Of a DNA stretch of 64,000 nt, positions 61,498 through 64,000 are shown in pieces. Origin of the DNA: Leptolyngbya sp. KIOST-1. GTDB taxonomy: Bacteria > Cyanobacteriota > Cyanobacteriia > Phormidesmidales > Phormidesmidaceae. The first letter of the stretch is position 1, and every line of letters begins with the position of its first letter. The position numbers were made by a program, and so were the translations under genes. The notes beneath the pieces were generated by a model. The model saw only the letters and a list, made by a program, of their open reading frames with translations, had not been told where the DNA came from and did not search any database. The stretch is from assembly GCF_000763385.1 (NCBI RefSeq), contig NZ_JQFA01000002.1:3472001-3536000 (forward strand). The letters are read 5' to 3'.

Positions 61498-62481
61498 CTA
61501 GCTGGCAATGTAGCCATGCATGGTGGCTTTGCGGCGGCGCAGGTGCTTGAGGGCCTGCTGCTCCAGCTGCCGCACTCGCTCCCGGCTGATGTTCATGCGG
61601 TTGCCCACCTTGGCCAGGGATAGCTCATTGCCATCCTCAAGGCCGTAGCGCAGGGTGATCACCTCTTTTTGCTGAGGGGTGAGCTCAGACAGCAGGTTGC
61701 GAATGTCCTGCTTGAGCGACTCCTGGGCCGTGAAGGTCTCGGGCGAAATGCCATCGTCCTCCAGCAGCTCCTGCAGCTCGGTATCCTGGTTGTCGCCAAT
61801 CCGCACGTCCAGGGAAATGGGCTGCCGCGCCAGCACCAAGAACTCGCGGATCTGCTTGGGCTCTAGCTCCAGGGCTTCGCCAATCTCGTTGGCGTTGGGG
61901 CTGCGGCCCAGCTGCTGAGACAGCTCGCGCTGTACCCGCTTGATCTTGTTGAGCTTTTCGGTGATGTGGATGGGCAGGCGAATCGTGCGCGCCTGTTGAG
62001 CGATCGCCCGGGTAATCGCCTGGCGAATCCACCAGTAGGCGTAGGTAGAGAACTTGTAGCCCTTGGTGGGGTCGAATTTCTCAACGCCGCGCTCCAGGCC
62101 CAGGGTGCCCTCCTGAATCAGGTCGAGAAACTCTAGATTGCGCTTCTGGTACTTTTTGGCAATCGCCACCACCAGGCGCAGGTTTGCCTCAATCATTTTG
62201 CGCTTGGCTCGCTCTCCCTGGCGCACGGTCTGCTTGAGCTGAGCTTCGCTCAGCCCGGCTGCCTCGGCCCACTCTGCCGGGCTGGGGTCGTGCCCCAGCG
62301 ACTCAGTCAGGCTTTCCTTCTGCTCTAGCAGCGCCATGTAGGTCTGTACCTGCTTACCGAAGATGATTTCTTCTTCGTGGGTCAGCAGCGGCACCCGACC
62401 GATCTCATGGAGGTAGGTTCTGACAGCGTCGGCACTGTAGAGGGGCTTGCTTTTCAACGTGCGAGTCTTTGTTTTAGCCAT
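61498..62481 (-). CDS. Group 2 RNA polymerase sigma factor (RpoD/SigA-related, SigB/SigD type)
   Basis: A 327-residue sigma-70 factor lacking the long region 1.1 of the primary factor. Region 1.2 ([20 protein letters not shown]), region 2 ([40 protein letters not shown] and [20 protein letters not shown]), region 3, and region 4 ([20 protein letters not shown], then [20 protein letters not shown]) are all present. Region 2.4 and 4.2 are intact. Group 2 factors respond to stress, light or carbon state. The long non-coding leader (62482 onwards) suggests complex control. Confidence 0.92.
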   Translation of the reverse strand: MAKTKTRTLKSKPLYSADAVRTYLHEIGRVPLLTHEEEIIFGKQVQTYMALLEQKESLTESLGHDPSPAEWAEAAGLSEAQLKQTVRQGERAKRKMIEANLRLVVAIAKKYQKRNLEFLDLIQEGTLGLERGVEKFDPTKGYKFSTYAYWWIRQAITRAIAQQARTIRLPIHITEKLNKIKRVQRELSQQLGRSPNANEIGEALELEPKQIREFLVLARQPISLDVRIGDNQDTELQELLEDDGISPETFTAQESLKQDIRNLLSELTPQQKEVITLRYGLEDGNELSLAKVGNRMNISRERVRQLEQQALKHLRRRKATMHGYIAS

Positions 62482-63676
62482 AAAATTAACCTTTCCTCCA
62501 CTGACAATGCGAATACGCCAAACTCGAAAACCAAAAACCTGAAACCCAAAAATGGAGCAATGCTGACTCGACAGAACGTATACTCAAAGCTTGAAAAGCG
62601 CCTTGGTGCCAAAGATTGGGCTTAAAAGTCGAGCCCACGGTCTGGCTATCGGTTTCGGCAAAGAACAAGGAGGGACGTTGCGCTTGGGGGTTAGTGCCAG
62701 ACTCACCACAATCTGCCGTCACAAGCTATCGTCCTATACTTTCCTGAGCCAACCCTGAAAGATCAGGATTAATTAAATTTAGTTTTCTGCATTGCACTAC
62801 ATTCAAAACGAGTTAACCGGAGCAGGGGTTAACCAGGGCGAACCATTAACCAGGGCAGACCATGACTATGAACGTGTCAGCTCCTAATACCAATCCCCAA
62901 CACCATCCCTGAGAGCGCCGACCGGGAATACCGGACGCTGGATCTGCCGTCACTAACTGAACAAATCCATCAGTCGCTGTAGCCAGCCTCCCACGGAAAA
63001 CACGAAGCCATTATGAGTTTGCTCCTTCAGAATATAACAACTTGCTGGTTGCGTAAAGTACTACAGGTGTAATCTGTTCTCGGATGGTCGGAGTCCTGGG
63101 TTACTGCCATAGCTGTGGCTATGGCTTAAGGTAGCCAACTCCTGCACCATGGTCTGCATCAGATGTGTCAGTTCCAGGAAAGTCCCTGTGGAGTGATTCC
63201 AACTAATCCCTACACAAGTCATAGTGACTGATTCGGGCGCTGGCTCCAAGGGGGCTTCCCCCCTGGGAAAACCGAACCTAGCCGTCTGGGCTGCGATCGC
63301 ACCGCTCCTGGTCAGCTAGATTAAAATCCCTCAACCTAAAGTTACATGGGCCATATCGCGGGGGTGTGTCGGCGGTATGGCAGCGCTATGGCAGCTTCGA
63401 AGCATACTACAACTCGCTACTGTGATCCCTACCTCTGGAGCTTTCCCTGGAGGGCGTGGCTTGCAGAGCAAGCCACGCCCTCGAACGATTTGAGTCAAAT
63501 CCAGTCCGAATTACAGCACCCCAAAGCTCAATAGAACGCAAAGGATTGGTATCAGCGCTAGCTTGGGGGGCTAGATCCCTGCTCATTATCTCGATGGCGA
63601 GGCGATTCCTCAAAACCCAGCCAAAAACCAAGTAAACTCAGTGAGATTATTTTTTCACCCATAGGCACAAACACCC
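62482..63676. other. Long intergenic region between the sigma factor and murI, with no credible gene
   Basis: 1195 bp with no protein-coding gene I can support; open frames here lack ribosome sites and known motifs. A possible minus-strand small frame (63061-63213) reads MTCVGISWNHSTGTFLELTH but shows no clear ribosome site. The region contains a perfect hairpin at 63448-63480 and several short inverted repeats around 63100-63260. It could contain a small RNA; none was recognised (rnpB, 6S and tmRNA patterns were not found). Confidence 0.4.
63448..63480. repeat. Perfect hairpin GAGGGCGTGGCTTGC/GCAAGCCACGCCCTC
   Basis: A 15-bp perfect stem with loop AGA, within the long gap upstream of murI. 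No T-run; likely a dispersed palindrome or a structured RNA segment. Confidence 0.7.
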
Positions 63677-64000
63677 ATGAACCAAGGGCTAGACCAGCGC
63701 CTGCTCACCACCCGCCCGGCTCCCATCGGTATCTTTGACAGCGGGGTGGGTGGGCTGACAGTGCTGCGAGAAATCTACCGCCAGCTGCCCAATGAGTCGG
63801 TGCTGTACTTTGGTGACACGGCGCGGCTGCCCTACGGATCGCGATCGCCGGAGGAAATCCTATACTTTGTGCGCCAGATTCTGACCTGGATGGCCAGCCG
63901 CAACGTCAAAATGGTGATGATGGCCTGCAATACCAGTTCGGCCCTGGCCCTTGACCAGGTGCAGGCAGAGTTTCCATTTCCGGTGCTGGGGCTCATTCGA
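63677..64000 (+). CDS. murI: Glutamate racemase MurI, 5' part only
   Basis: 108 codons are visible from the ATG at 63677 to the window edge. MurI supplies D-glutamate for peptidoglycan. The signature PIGIFDSGVGGLTVLREIYR (about 16-35), the GDTARLPYGSRSPEEI element and the catalytic Cys in VMMACNTSSALAL are all present. The 3' end lies outside the window. It follows a 1.2 kb gap and probably has its own promoter. Confidence 0.93.
   Translation, partial: MNQGLDQRLLTTRPAPIGIFDSGVGGLTVLREIYRQLPNESVLYFGDTARLPYGSRSPEEILYFVRQILTWMASRNVKMVMMACNTSSALALDQVQAEFPFPVLGLIR

Noticed and set aside
62482-63676. rnpB, 6S RNA or tmRNA in the long gap before murI
   Set aside because: Only isolated short words matched (such as GGAAAGTCC); the defining conserved blocks were not found.

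Overview
The window comes from a GC-rich cyanobacterium. The evidence is acsF for chlorophyll biosynthesis, a cruP-type lycopene cyclase, ycf34, several cyanobacterial DUF families, a group 2 sigma factor and very many HIP1 octamers (GCGATCGC). The scattered housekeeping genes, dispersed repeats and WD40/TPR signalling proteins would suit a filamentous Leptolyngbya-like lineage, but that placement is inference. Nearly all genes are single or in short operons. No CRISPR array, prophage or secondary-metabolite cluster was seen.

Layout. 0-12.8 kb: an Npun_F0813-family fragment, two tRNA-Arg genes (TCT and ACG), rhomboid protease, DUF1643, an MFS transporter, moaC, SAM hydroxide adenosyltransferase, DUF1997, murG, an NTF2-like protein and cupin pair, a DUF6765 protein, a repeat-tailed membrane protein and thyX. 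12.8-14.8 kb: a mobile-element region with one complete IS630-type element, two partial copies and a mosaic of short copied segments. 14.8-30 kb: an unknown secreted protein, MscS channel, GIDE-domain protein, acsF, a beta-barrel protein, an orphan antitoxin, DUF3177, glmU, an FTR1 permease and a 1239-residue solute-binding/WD40/TPR/DUF4912 protein. 30-41 kb: a WD40 Ser/Thr kinase, ycf34, CCA transferase, an acidic secreted protein, queF, a probable glucosylglycerol hydrolase and glgB. 41-49 kb: a cbiMQO-type Ni/Co transporter, geranylgeranyl reductase-like, glycosyltransferase, GDPD, 2OG-oxygenase and GNAT genes. 49-64 kb: a cruP-sirB1-sdhC-type operon (sirB1 frameshifted), a CsbD-like protein, an FAD enzyme with an SLH domain, ctaCDE cytochrome oxidase, a diguanylate cyclase, the sigma factor and the start of murI.

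The most unusual content lies in the repeats. (1) G-rich GGTGGGTA/GGATGGGT tandem arrays occur at nine places; six lie at the stop codon of a gene with the G-rich strand in sense. (2) A MITE-like family has ends AGGGGCTGTCATCAATTA and AATTGATGACACGCCCT. Two copies supply the TAG stop codon of a neighbouring gene, and the complete IS630 element has inserted into another. (3) A 176-bp segment covering the IS630 right end is duplicated directly around a 282-bp insert, which is made of 35 bp from inside the gene at 25.6-29.3 kb and 247 bp from the promoter and start of the DUF3177 gene. I found no gene cluster that is clearly a new defence or biosynthetic system. The best candidates for new biology are the stop-codon G-rich arrays, the mosaic locus and the large multidomain sensor-like protein.
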